Assembly: GCA_045588325.1 (NCBI GenBank)
Contig: JAZNEA010000005.1
Location: 1 to 25,979, forward strand
Length of the DNA: 25,979 nucleotides
Direction: 5' to 3'
Source: RGIG7378 sp045588325
GTDB lineage: Bacteria; Bacillota; Clostridia; RGIG7378
Positions 1 through 7,421 of this stretch are shown here, piece after piece; the first letter of the stretch is position 1, and each line of letters begins with the position of its first letter. The position numbers and the translations under genes were made by a program. Below the pieces are notes generated by a model. It was not told the DNA's origin and ran no database searches. It was given only the letters and a program-made list of their open reading frames with translations.

Positions 1-1257
1 ATTGAGCGCAACAAGGTTCGCAGCGATCTTGGCATCACATACGACCAGGACGTTATGCGACTTATCGACTCCTTCCGCAGTGTGGGACTCTATGTTGGCA
101 GCGTGGTTATGACCATGTTCGACCAGGCCCACGAGGGAGCAAAGAATTTCAAGAAGTACCTGGAGAGCTGCGGCATCCCCGTATATCTCCATTACACTAT
201 TGCCGGTTACCCCTCCAACGTCGAGAAGATTGTTAGCGAGGAGGGTTATGGCAAGAACGAGTACATCCAGACCTCCAGAGAGTTGGTCATTGTTACAGCT
301 CCAGGCCCTGGTAGCGGCAAGATGGCCACATGTATGTCACAGCTCTACCACGATCACAGGATGGGTATACAGGCTGGATATGCCAAGTTTGAGACATTCC
401 CTATTTGGAATCTTCCTCTTACTCACGCAGTCAATCTGGCATACGAGGCTGCCACCGCTGATCTGGACGACGTTAACATGATCGACCCATATCACCTGGA
501 TGCATATGGAGTTACAACTGTTAACTACAACAGAGACGTGGAGATTTTCCCTGTATTGCAGGCGATTTTTAAGAAGATCTACGGCTACTGCCCATACAAG
601 TCACCCACCGACATGGGTGTTAACATGGCAGGTAACTGCATTTTCGATAATGATGCTGTAACAGAGGCTGCCCGTCAGGAGATCATCCGCAGATACTACA
701 CAGCATTAGTCGCTTCCACCAAGGGCAAGGTTAGTCCGGAACTTGTTTACAACCAGGAGATTATAATGAAGAAGGCTGGGCTTTCTTCTGAAGATAGACC
801 AGTTGTAGCTGCAGCTCTTGCCAAGGCTGCACAGACAGACGCTCCTGCCGCTGCCATCATGCTCCAGGACGGCACTATTGTGACAGGCAAGACATCGGAC
901 CTGCTGGGTTCATGTTCCTCCATGTTGCTGAATGTGCTCAAGCAGGTGGCTGGCATTCCCGATTGCGTGGATCTGTTATCTGAGTCAGTCATTCGCCCCA
1001 TCCACGAGCTTAAGACAAAATATTTGGGCAGCAAGAACCCTCGCCTCCACATGGACGAGGTACTCCACGCACTGGCTATCTGTGCCGCCACTGACGACAA
1101 CGCACGTAAGGCCATGGAGCACCTGGACAGGCTAAGAGATTGCGAGGCGCACTCCACTGTTATTCTCTCCCACGCAGATAACTCCATGTTCAAGAAGTTG
1201 GGTGTCCATCTGACATGTGAGGGCAAATACCAGAACGACTCATTGTTCCATTTGTAA
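1..1257 (+). CDS. DUF1846 domain-containing protein (3' part)
   Basis: The reading frame is open from the first base, so the 5' end lies outside the window; the ATG at 55 is internal, because the 18 codons before it read smoothly in frame. About 418 residues are visible of a family usually near 500. A glycine-rich PGPGSGK stretch followed by a conserved YHDH segment lies about 90-120 residues in. This matches the DUF1846 (UPF0371) family, common in Clostridia and other Bacillota, whose biochemical role is not established as far as I know. No signal peptide or membrane segment is seen in the visible part, so a cytosolic location is inferred. The gene ends in TAA and is followed within 10 bases by a strong terminator, so it is the last gene of its transcript. 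Confidence 0.9.
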   Translation: MERNKVRSDLGITYDQDVMRLIDSFRSVGLYVGSVVMTMFDQAHEGAKNFKKYLESCGIPVYLHYTIAGYPSNVEKIVSEEGYGKNEYIQTSRELVIVTAPGPGSGKMATCMSQLYHDHRMGIQAGYAKFETFPIWNLPLTHAVNLAYEAATADLDDVNMIDPYHLDAYGVTTVNYNRDVEIFPVLQAIFKKIYGYCPYKSPTDMGVNMAGNCIFDNDAVTEAARQEIIRRYYTALVASTKGKVSPELVYNQEIIMKKAGLSSEDRPVVAAALAKAAQTDAPAAAIMLQDGTIVTGKTSDLLGSCSSMLLNVLKQVAGIPDCVDLLSESVIRPIHELKTKYLGSKNPRLHMDEVLHALAICAATDDNARKAMEHLDRLRDCEAHSTVILSHADNSMFKKLGVHLTCEGKYQNDSLFHL

Positions 1258-1264
1258 AAAATAG

Positions 1265-1296
1265 AGGTGTAATTGAAAACTCAATTACACCTTTTT
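1265..1296 (+). terminator. Rho-independent terminator after the DUF1846 gene, probably bidirectional
   Basis: A perfect 12-bp stem (AGGTGTAATTGA at 1265-1276 and its complement at 1281-1292) with an AAAC loop is followed by five T on the + strand. Read on the - strand the same stem is followed by CTATTTTTT, so it can also stop transcription of the convergent leucine-rich repeat gene. Confidence 0.93.
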
Positions 1297-1358
1297 GACT
1301 TCTCTATGAAATAATCCTTTTAGAGCTAACACTAGCGTAGCTTCGCGGAATTCGCGAA

Positions 1359-4076
1359 TTACTCTACGATAATCTCCAAATCCTTGGAACATCCCTCAAA
1401 TGCTTCATCAGTCCATTTTGCTGCAGTTGGAATTCGAATCTTTTTTAGATTAGTACATCCCCTAAATGCATATCTTTCTATTCTCGTTATACTGTCTGGA
1501 AGATAGATTTCCTCCAAGGAAACACAATTCTGGAACATATCCGACCATATACCTGTGATCCCTTCTGGAATATTAATCTTTTTAAGCGAACTACATCCCT
1601 CAAAGACACTAGTGCCAAGACGTGTTAGTCCACTAGGAAGGACAACCGTTTCCAGTTTCGTGCACACCTCAAATGCACCCATATCAATAGAAGTTACACC
1701 TTCCGGAATTTCTATTTCCTTAAGAGAGCTGCATGCTCCAAACATCATCATTGGAATAGTAGTAATTCCAGTTGGTATATTTACTTTCTTTAACGATGAA
1801 CAGAATCTAAACACACAAGTTCCAATGGATGTTACGCTATCTGGAATATATATTTCCTCCAAAGAACTACATTCCTCAAAAGCTCCATTCCCAATAGTAG
1901 TTACACTGTTTGGAATATTAACCTCTTTCAAAGATTTGCAGCCGTAGAACAAGCTTTCGCTAATACCAGTAATTCCACTAGGAAGCACAACCTTTTCTAA
2001 GGTCTCACAATTTCTAAATACGGACTCCTTTATTGTTGTTATTCTTTCTGGAATTACTATTTCCTTAAGAGCATCGCATCCTTCAAAAGCCCTTGATTCA
2101 ATAGTAGTTGTTGCGCTTGGGAAGTTAAATTCCTTTAAGGATGAACAGCACATGAAAGTAAATGTTGGTATAGCTGTGATTCCATCAGGGAGTGTAACCT
2201 TTTCTAGACTTGTACACAGCCAGAATATATCACCTGAGAGATTTGTAGCACTTTCTGGTATTACAACTTCTTTAAGAGATGAACATCCATAAAAAGCACC
2301 CAATCCAATACCTGTGATTCCATCGCTAATAATAATCTCCGACAAATTAGCGCAGTCCCTGAACAAGAAATCTGGAATTGTTCCTACGCTTGCAGGAATG
2401 CTAACTTTTCTCAAAGAAGTGCATAGTTCAAATGCGTTCTTCTTTATCTCAGTTACAGTATTAGGGATTGTTATGCTCTGTAATGACGCGCAATTCTTAA
2501 AAGAGAAACTACCAATATACTCTAATCCCTGTGGAAGGTTTATATATGTGAGTGCAGGACAATTCAAGAATGCCTCATCGCCAACCCCATTAAGACTCTT
2601 AGTAATCTTAACCTGTGCCAAGGATTTGCAATTTCTAAATGCTGCTCCACCAATAGTTGTTACACTATGCAATTCGACCTTTGTGAGAGAATCACAACCC
2701 TCAAAGGCATACTGATAAATCAGATCAAGACTTGTGGGAAATGTTACAGAAACGAGCTTTTGGCAATTCTTAAAAGCGTTTTTCAATATGTTTTTTACGC
2801 CTTCGGAAATAACAACCTTCTCCAAATTCTTGCATTCATAGAATGCTGATTCTGGAATATTCTCTACACTACCTGGAATAGTTACTGTTTTTAGGGCACT
2901 GCAAGCCTTAAATGCTCCAATTCCAATTACCGTAACGTTTTGTGGAATTGTTACATTAACCAATTTATCGCAACTAGCAAAAGCATATTCACCGATACTT
3001 AAAATATTGGAGGGAATTGTGATACTTTCAAGACCACTTCCTGCGAACATGCTCTTCTGAATCTTACTCATATCCTTGGGGAATACTACATTCTTTAAGC
3101 ATCCACATTCTGCAAAGGCACCTTCCGCAACCTTTATATCTCCCTGAATAATCAAAGTCTCGATGTATGATCCAGAAAATGCTCCGGGAGCAATTGTTTC
3201 TACAGTTTCGGGAATAACTAATGTTGTTGCTCCGAGCCCCTGAAAAGCTCTTTCGCCAATTGTAGTTAAGGATTTGGGTATAACGAGCTCTGTAACATAC
3301 ATGCATTCACTAAAGGCATCTTCCTCAATCTCGACCAATCCCTCTGGAAGAACAAGGCTTTTTAGTTTAGTACCTCTAAATGCTCCACGTGCTATAACCT
3401 TTAACCCCTTAGGAATGTTTACCCTTTCTAAGGATTCGGAATACGCAAAAACATTTGATTCCATGGTTGTAACGCTATCTGGAAGATATGCGGCTGTCAA
3501 ATTAGGGCATTCGCGGAAAGCATGTTTGCCAATAAAGGTAACTGTATTTGCAATTGTTACTGTCTTAATGTTGTTTCCACGGAATGCTCCTTCACCAATA
3601 GCTGTCACTGTGTATCCATCAATCTTGGAACCAATAACAAGATGCTCGTCTTTGCATGTACCAATGCCTGTAATGGTGCATGTCACACCATCTGCATTCA
3701 CAGAATACCCAAGACCCACTGAATCGCTTCTCACAGGGGTTGGAGTCGGAGCCGGTGTAGCTGTAGGTTTAGGTGTAGGAGTTGCCGCTGGCTTTGGCGT
3801 TGATGTAGCCGTAGGTTTTGATGTAGGCATGCCAGTAGGCACTGCAGTAGGTGTTACCTCTGGAGTAGCTGTTGGCTCCTCTGTTGGGGCTGCAGTTGGA
3901 GTAGCTGTGGGCTCATCTGTGGGCGCAGCTGTTGGCGTACCTGTAGGTTCTGGCGTACCAGTGGCCTCCATTGTAGGTGTGGCTGTAGGAGTAACTCCTG
4001 TGATCTTATCCGCTCCACAAGCGCAAAGAATTCCTATCAAAGTAATAATTAACATTACAGACAATAGTTTCTTCAT
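1359..4076 (-). CDS. BspA-type leucine-rich repeat surface lipoprotein
   Basis: This 905-aa protein starts at the ATG at 4076 rather than the GTG at 4091, because GTGGGGG sits just upstream of the ATG as a ribosome binding site. Residues 1-20 form a lipoprotein signal peptide (MKKLLSVMLIITLIGILCAC) with the lipidated cysteine at 20. Residues ~28-118 are a Pro/Thr/Ala-rich stalk. The rest, ~120-905, is built of roughly 23-residue units carrying the pattern of an N/C position followed by L..V.IP..V..I...AF, which is the BspA-like LRR_5 family, with more than 30 units. Known relatives are surface adhesins or binding proteins, but the ligand here is unknown. No sortase motif is seen, so anchoring is by lipid. 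By eye the DNA is more AT-rich than the housekeeping genes around it. The gene appears monocistronic. Confidence 0.9.
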   Translation of the reverse strand: MKKLLSVMLIITLIGILCACGADKITGVTPTATPTMEATGTPEPTGTPTAAPTDEPTATPTAAPTEEPTATPEVTPTAVPTGMPTSKPTATSTPKPAATPTPKPTATPAPTPTPVRSDSVGLGYSVNADGVTCTITGIGTCKDEHLVIGSKIDGYTVTAIGEGAFRGNNIKTVTIANTVTFIGKHAFRECPNLTAAYLPDSVTTMESNVFAYSESLERVNIPKGLKVIARGAFRGTKLKSLVLPEGLVEIEEDAFSECMYVTELVIPKSLTTIGERAFQGLGATTLVIPETVETIAPGAFSGSYIETLIIQGDIKVAEGAFAECGCLKNVVFPKDMSKIQKSMFAGSGLESITIPSNILSIGEYAFASCDKLVNVTIPQNVTVIGIGAFKACSALKTVTIPGSVENIPESAFYECKNLEKVVISEGVKNILKNAFKNCQKLVSVTFPTSLDLIYQYAFEGCDSLTKVELHSVTTIGGAAFRNCKSLAQVKITKSLNGVGDEAFLNCPALTYINLPQGLEYIGSFSFKNCASLQSITIPNTVTEIKKNAFELCTSLRKVSIPASVGTIPDFLFRDCANLSEIIISDGITGIGLGAFYGCSSLKEVVIPESATNLSGDIFWLCTSLEKVTLPDGITAIPTFTFMCCSSLKEFNFPSATTTIESRAFEGCDALKEIVIPERITTIKESVFRNCETLEKVVLPSGITGISESLFYGCKSLKEVNIPNSVTTIGNGAFEECSSLEEIYIPDSVTSIGTCVFRFCSSLKKVNIPTGITTIPMMMFGACSSLKEIEIPEGVTSIDMGAFEVCTKLETVVLPSGLTRLGTSVFEGCSSLKKINIPEGITGIWSDMFQNCVSLEEIYLPDSITRIERYAFRGCTNLKKIRIPTAAKWTDEAFEGCSKDLEIIVE

Positions 4077-4150
4077 AAAACATACCCCCACATATTAATA
4101 TAATTATGCGTGACATCGCATCTCACTTTTACTGCGCTGTTTGAGCTAAA

Positions 4151-4257
4151 AGATAAGAGTGAATAGTTAATAAAGTTGGTTAACGAATAGCTGGTAAACT
4201 CATATCTTTCCAACTTTCTTCACTCTTATCTATTATCTCTTCACTGAACTTTTAACT
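4151..4257. repeat. Intergenic repeat copy A, inverted relative to copy B
   Basis: The reverse complement of this stretch matches 4967-5080 along most of its length. Two blocks are strongest: TTCAGTGAAG through the GATAAGAGTGAAGAAAG part, and TATTCGTTAACCAACTTTAT through CACTCTTA. The middle ~20 bases diverge. The element contains TAAGAGTGAA/TTCACTCTTA half-sites near both ends, so each copy is itself imperfectly palindromic. It lies immediately 3' of the DUF6062 gene. Confidence 0.85.
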
Positions 4258-4260
4258 TCC

Positions 4261-4953
4261 CTAATCCAGCTCCACCTGTCCCTTTAAGAACTGAATGGAC
4301 CTCTGCACAGCATCCTTGGAATTGTTCCAGGGCTCGTCCTTGTATCTATAATCGAACTTTTTGGTGAACCAGTCCACATCCACCTGCAGCTCTGCCAACT
4401 TGCGGCTCTGGATGGAGCACAGATCATTCATAAACTCGCCCTTAATCTTGCCCGGCAATCCCCTTTTGGCTCCGGCGCACAGCTGGCGGAAATGCTCCAG
4501 GCAGAATCCATCCTGCTCATTAAACAGCTGGCGGAAGTCCCTGTCGTTAGCATATTGCCAGTAGATTACATCGATATACCTGCTCATGGTGAAATTCAGC
4601 TGGTCGCAGATAAAACACGTGCTTCCTATCTTTTCCAACGTAGCAGCCAGGTCCTTATCTGAGCGATGGCGCATAGGGCCGGATAACTTCTTCTGAATTG
4701 TCTCGATGTACGTGTTTGTCAAAAGGCCCAGTCCCACACTATTTTTGTGGCTGTTAAACAGCATGGCATAATGGTCGGGGCAAAATCCCTTTTCGTTAGT
4801 TGCGGTACGCACATCAGGCTCCATAAGGGCGGGACCCAACACATAATCAATGCGATCCTTTTCAAACCTGTCCCTCATGGCACACAAAGGGCACGAACAA
4901 GGCTTGGCCGAAAACACCTCATTAACCGGAATTGTATAAATTTTCTCTATCAT
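4261..4953 (-). CDS. DUF6062 family protein with two CxxC/CxxH pairs
   Basis: This 230-aa protein starts at the ATG at 4953, 4 bases after GGAGG. I recognise it as DUF6062, a family of unknown function found in Lachnospiraceae and relatives. No signal peptide or membrane segment is visible. The sequence shows a clear internal duplication: C21-x2-C24 is followed 34 residues later by C58-x2-H61, and C113-x2-C116 is followed 35 residues later by C151-x2-H154. In both halves the second pair sits in an FCxxH context. This geometry suggests two structural zinc sites, which is an inference. The gene lies downstream of tmk-holB on the same strand, but the two inverted repeat copies separate it from its neighbours. 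There is no visible promoter apart from sequence inside repeat B. Confidence 0.85.
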   Translation of the reverse strand: MIEKIYTIPVNEVFSAKPCSCPLCAMRDRFEKDRIDYVLGPALMEPDVRTATNEKGFCPDHYAMLFNSHKNSVGLGLLTNTYIETIQKKLSGPMRHRSDKDLAATLEKIGSTCFICDQLNFTMSRYIDVIYWQYANDRDFRQLFNEQDGFCLEHFRQLCAGAKRGLPGKIKGEFMNDLCSIQSRKLAELQVDVDWFTKKFDYRYKDEPWNNSKDAVQRSIQFLKGQVELD

Positions 4954-4966
4954 ATGTCCTCCAGGT

Positions 4967-5080
4967 AAGTTAAGAGTGAAAAGTTCAGTGAAGGGATAAT
5001 AGATAAGAGTGAAGAAAGTGGGACAGTTAATAGTTGACTAGTTATTCGTTAACCAACTTTATTAACTGTTCACTCTTAGT
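4967..5080. repeat. Intergenic repeat copy B, inverted relative to copy A; overlaps the holB 3' end
   Basis: This stretch matches the reverse complement of 4151-4257 and carries TAAGAGTGAA near its left end and TTCACTCTTAGTTATTAAC near its right end. The last five codons and the stop of holB (5076-5093) read through repeat-like sequence. It also forms the whole spacer between holB and the DUF6062 gene. Short, AT-rich GTTAATAG/AAGAGTGAA repeats of this style look like non-autonomous dispersed elements. Confidence 0.85.
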
Positions 5081-6080
5081 TATTAACTCTTACCTGCTCT
5101 CCCGTTAGCTCCAGTCCCAGCGCCTCACAACACATTCGGTGATTCACCGAGGCCTTTCTGCGACGACGATACTCTGCTATGGCCTTAGTCGCCCTGAGGC
5201 AAGTGTCAGCCTGCAAGTTCTCCATCAAGGTCGTAAGACGCGCCTGAAAATCCGTATTGATCACCCGGCTAATAAGGCCTGTGCTCAACATAATCATATC
5301 GGAATACAGCGTCATGAGCATCCTCAATATGTGCTCCTCACAGTCCTGCTCCCTCTCCAACCATGCCGCAAAACTGTATGCAGCGTCTGGCGCATCTGTT
5401 GTCATGGCTACAAAGTGGCCCATACAGGCATCTCTCAACTCCATGAACTCGGGATCTGTGCATATCTGGTCAATCTGACCCGTAGCTCCACCTGTATACA
5501 TATATATAAAGTGAGCTCGGCTGTAGCTGGCAGGATAATTGGAGGCAATATAGTCCACCGTCTCCTGTTCGTCTGCTCTGTCTATATCAAATCGTGAAAT
5601 ACGGGAAATAACCGTAGGCAACAACAAATCCGGATGAGATGTGGTCAGAATCAACATGCCTGTAGCCGGTGGCTCCTCCAGCGTCTTAAGGAAAGCGTTC
5701 TGGGCCTGAGCGTTCATGGCATCGCAATCGTCTATGATACAAACTCGATGTGCGGCATAGGCTGGCTTAATATACATATTGTCAATGGCCTGTCTGACTG
5801 CGCCAACGGGTATGAGTCCCTTTTCGTCCGGGGCAATATAAGTCAGTTCTGGCGTCATGCCTCCTGCGATCAACTTGCAGGCCACACAATGTCCGCAGGG
5901 ATCCCCCTGTACCGGCGACATGCACATGGCTCCATTGGCCAACGCCTGGGCCAGAGTCGTCTTGCCCGTGCCAGATGGGCCCACAATCAGCAGGGCGTGG
6001 GGGATCCTGTCGCCCGCCATGGCCTGAGCCAGGCTGCCACGAATCCTATCCCTCCCCTTAAGTTCACTGAGTTTTATCAT
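5076..6080 (-). CDS. holB: DNA polymerase III clamp-loader subunit delta'
   Basis: This 334-aa AAA+ protein is placed as delta', part of the loader that opens the sliding clamp during DNA replication. The start is the ATG at 6080, which overlaps the tmk stop as ATGA; the longer frame to 6122 lies inside tmk. It has a Walker A motif GPSGTGKT at residues 34-41 and a zinc module with C53, C62, C65 and C68. It also has a Walker B-like IIDDCDAM, the sensor-region phrase FLKTLEEPP, and an SRISRF segment. The intact P-loop is usual in Gram-positive HolB, unlike E. coli delta'. DnaX is a possible alternative, but the short length and the tmk neighbour favour holB. Oddly, the last residues (VRVNN) are encoded by an intergenic repeat, so the native C-terminus may have been replaced. 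Confidence 0.9.
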   Translation of the reverse strand: MIKLSELKGRDRIRGSLAQAMAGDRIPHALLIVGPSGTGKTTLAQALANGAMCMSPVQGDPCGHCVACKLIAGGMTPELTYIAPDEKGLIPVGAVRQAIDNMYIKPAYAAHRVCIIDDCDAMNAQAQNAFLKTLEEPPATGMLILTTSHPDLLLPTVISRISRFDIDRADEQETVDYIASNYPASYSRAHFIYMYTGGATGQIDQICTDPEFMELRDACMGHFVAMTTDAPDAAYSFAAWLEREQDCEEHILRMLMTLYSDMIMLSTGLISRVINTDFQARLTTLMENLQADTCLRATKAIAEYRRRRKASVNHRMCCEALGLELTGEQVRVNN

Positions 6081-6715
6081 ACGATATCCCTCTGTCTGAG
6101 GCCGGATAAGATACTCTCCCAAACCTCCTCTATGGTTCCGGAGGCATCTACTGTGATAATCCTCTCGGGATAATGCTCCGCCATATACTTAAATCCCTGG
6201 TTGACCCTCTGCTTGTAGTCCAGTTTCTCCTGCTCCAATCTGTCCGGCACGTCATAATCTGCCTGATGGTTCATGGCCCTTTGGCTATATCTGCGCTCGG
6301 CAGCCTCCGTGCTAAGTTCCAGAATAACGGTTGCATCCGGCATGACCCCATCGATGGCGTATTTGGTAATAGTACCCATTAACTCCGCGGAAAGCTGTCT
6401 GCCAAAATACTGGTATGCAATAGTCGAATCTATGTACCTGTCACATATGACAATCTGTCCATCCTCAAGGGCAGGCCTGATGACCTCTCTGACATGCTGT
6501 GCTCTGTCTGCTGCATACAACAAGGCCTCTGTCTCTGCAGTAATCCCCCTATAGATAGGGTTGAGCAGCAAATCTCTGATCTGAGCTCCTACTGCAGTAT
6601 CTCCTGGCTCATGAGTGACAAGCACACGATGCCCCTGCTGCTCCAGGTGCTCCTTAAGCCTGCGGATCTGTGTGGATTTGCCCGATCCGTCCGGTCCCTC
6701 AAATGTAATAAACAT
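6077..6715 (-). CDS. tmk: Thymidylate kinase
   Basis: This 212-aa protein phosphorylates dTMP to dTDP in dTTP synthesis. The ATG at 6715 is chosen because AGGAGG lies just upstream and the protein then opens with the family hallmark MFITFEGPDGSGKST, whose P-loop spans residues ~7-15. The DRYIDSTIAYQ segment carries the family DR(Y/F/H) motif. The LID region contains ERRYSQR, and a DVPDRLEQE stretch follows it. The usual EPGGT motif reads EPGDT here, with Asp for the second Gly, a small departure at the substrate site. It is translationally coupled to holB through a 4-base overlap, a common arrangement in Bacillota. A candidate promoter lies at 6792-6820. Confidence 0.95.
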   Translation of the reverse strand: MFITFEGPDGSGKSTQIRRLKEHLEQQGHRVLVTHEPGDTAVGAQIRDLLLNPIYRGITAETEALLYAADRAQHVREVIRPALEDGQIVICDRYIDSTIAYQYFGRQLSAELMGTITKYAIDGVMPDATVILELSTEAAERRYSQRAMNHQADYDVPDRLEQEKLDYKQRVNQGFKYMAEHYPERIITVDASGTIEEVWESILSGLRQRDIV

Positions 6716-6791
6716 GCTTGTCCTCCTGTGTACATAGGTAATTTTAATTATATGCTGAGCGGTAATTTGGCGCAAGGTCAGGGCCTGGATA

Positions 6792-6820
6792 AAAATATTT
6801 TTGCCATACCCCCTTGACAA
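6792..6820 (-). promoter_or_regulatory. Candidate sigma-A-type promoter for tmk-holB
   Basis: On the - strand TTGTCA (6820-6815) is followed after 17 bases by TATTTT (6797-6792), about 80 bases upstream of the tmk start. The palindromic GTTATTGACAT site at 6825-6847 lies directly upstream of the -35 box, so a protein binding there could influence this promoter. Confidence 0.5.
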
Positions 6821-6824
6821 AAAA

Positions 6825-6847
6825 GTTATTGACATAATGTCAATAAC
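6825..6847. repeat. Perfect inverted repeat, 11-bp arms, 1-base spacer
   Basis: GTTATTGACAT at 6825-6835 is followed by one base and then its exact complement at 6837-6847. The same arms recur at 7024-7057, and half-sites occur at 6949-6957 and 7155-7164. It may be a protein-binding operator or a recombinase site; the sequence alone does not decide. Confidence 0.85.
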
Positions 6848-7023
6848 CCTGTCAAAAGTCAAATCGGCCAAAAGCCTTGATTTGCCACGGTTTCGAGGTT
6901 TTGCCCTTTCTTTCCAACAGCATCTAAAGATAACCGACAATATGTTCTTGTCAATAATTCATAAATATATCAAAAAACCTGTAACCCTTGAATTTCAAGG
7001 GGTTTCGGGTTTTGTGGCGGAGG
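6848..7023. repeat. Non-coding block with two related hairpin units
   Basis: No credible gene is present here. One imperfect hairpin starts with CAAATC (6869-6874) and returns as GATTTG about 13 bases later. A second, CCCTTGAA/TTCAAGGG with a single-base loop, lies at about 6987-7003. Each is followed by a similar tail (GGTTTCGAGGTTTTG and GGTTTCGGGTTTTG). A lone TGTCAATAA half-site at 6949-6957 separates the two units. Confidence 0.6.
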
Positions 7024-7057
7024 GTTATTGACATTTTGTCTACATGATGTCAATAAC
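7024..7057. repeat. Inverted repeat with the same 11-bp arms, 12-base spacer
   Basis: GTTATTGACAT at 7024-7034 pairs with ATGTCAATAAC at 7047-7057. An extra TGTC (7037-7040) lies in the spacer at the same distance from the left arm as in the compact site at 6825. The site thus looks like the compact palindrome expanded by 11 bases, about one helical turn. Confidence 0.8.
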
Positions 7058-7111
7058 TTTTTCGATGTTTTTTGACGATTCTCCTCATTCCTTGTTAGTA
7101 AGTCAAAAAGG

Positions 7112-7149
7112 CAAAAAAACAACCCCGAAAACACAAGGCTTTCGGGGTT
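7112..7149 (-). terminator. Terminator of the 36-aa membrane protein gene
   Basis: The 10-bp stem AACCCCGAAA/TTTCGGGGTT (7121-7130 and 7140-7149) has a 9-base loop. Read on the - strand it is followed by G and then seven T (7119-7113). It lies 23 bases after the stop codon of the 7173-7283 gene. Confidence 0.85.
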
Positions 7150-7172
7150 CGTGTATGTCAATAAGTCTTAAG

Positions 7173-7283
7173 TTAAATCCATCCAAATGCTGATAAAAGG
7201 TACAATAGAGATGAACCAAGAAGTCCAATAACCAATATCACGCAAACGACCTTAACCATAACCTTTCTGCCCTTATCAGACAT
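7173..7283 (-). CDS. Small single-span membrane protein, 36 aa
   Basis: I do not recognise a named family. The ATG at 7283 is preceded by GAGAGGTG at a good distance. The protein begins MSDKGRKVMVKVV, a short basic N-terminus, and continues as one hydrophobic helix of about 22 residues ending SAFGWI. Positively charged residues before the helix suggest N-in, C-out insertion in the cell membrane. A promoter (7315-7343) and a terminator (7112-7149) frame the gene exactly, so it is a complete one-gene transcription unit, divergent from the AbrB-type gene. Length filters would miss it. Function is unknown. Confidence 0.75.
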   Translation of the reverse strand: MSDKGRKVMVKVVCVILVIGLLGSSLLYLLSAFGWI

Positions 7284-7314
7284 AGCGCACCTCTCAATCA
7301 AAAATGTATATCAC

Positions 7315-7343
7315 ATTTTACTCTTGCCTACGCTAAATTGCAA
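7315..7343 (-). promoter_or_regulatory. Promoter of the 36-aa membrane protein gene
   Basis: TTGCAA (7343-7338) and TAAAAT (7320-7315) on the - strand are separated by exactly 17 bases and lie about 30 bases upstream of the start codon. It diverges from the promoter at 7369-7397; the two leave only 25 bases between their -35 boxes. Confidence 0.6.
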
Positions 7344-7368
7344 CCCAGGGATTTTTGAAATGTTTTTC

Positions 7369-7397
7369 TTTACCTTTTTCGACTAATACATTAAAAT
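7369..7397 (+). promoter_or_regulatory. Promoter of the abrB-mazF unit
   Basis: TTTACC (7369-7374) and TAAAAT (7392-7397) are 17 bases apart and lie 25 bases upstream of the ATG at 7422. The short region between the two divergent promoters is a natural place for joint regulation. Confidence 0.55.
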
Positions 7398-7421
7398 TTT
7401 GATATTACTGTGGAGGATTAT

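Noticed and set aside
1325..1365. Hairpin TTCGCG/CGCGAA at the end of the LRR gene as its terminator
   Set aside because: No T tract follows on the - strand; the T-flanked stem at 1265-1296 is a better terminator for this gene.
3274..4098. A 274-codon + frame with VGVGVG repeats opposite the LRR gene
   Set aside because: The Val-Gly run is simply the complement of the Pro-Thr stalk, and the rest is antisense to LRR repeats.
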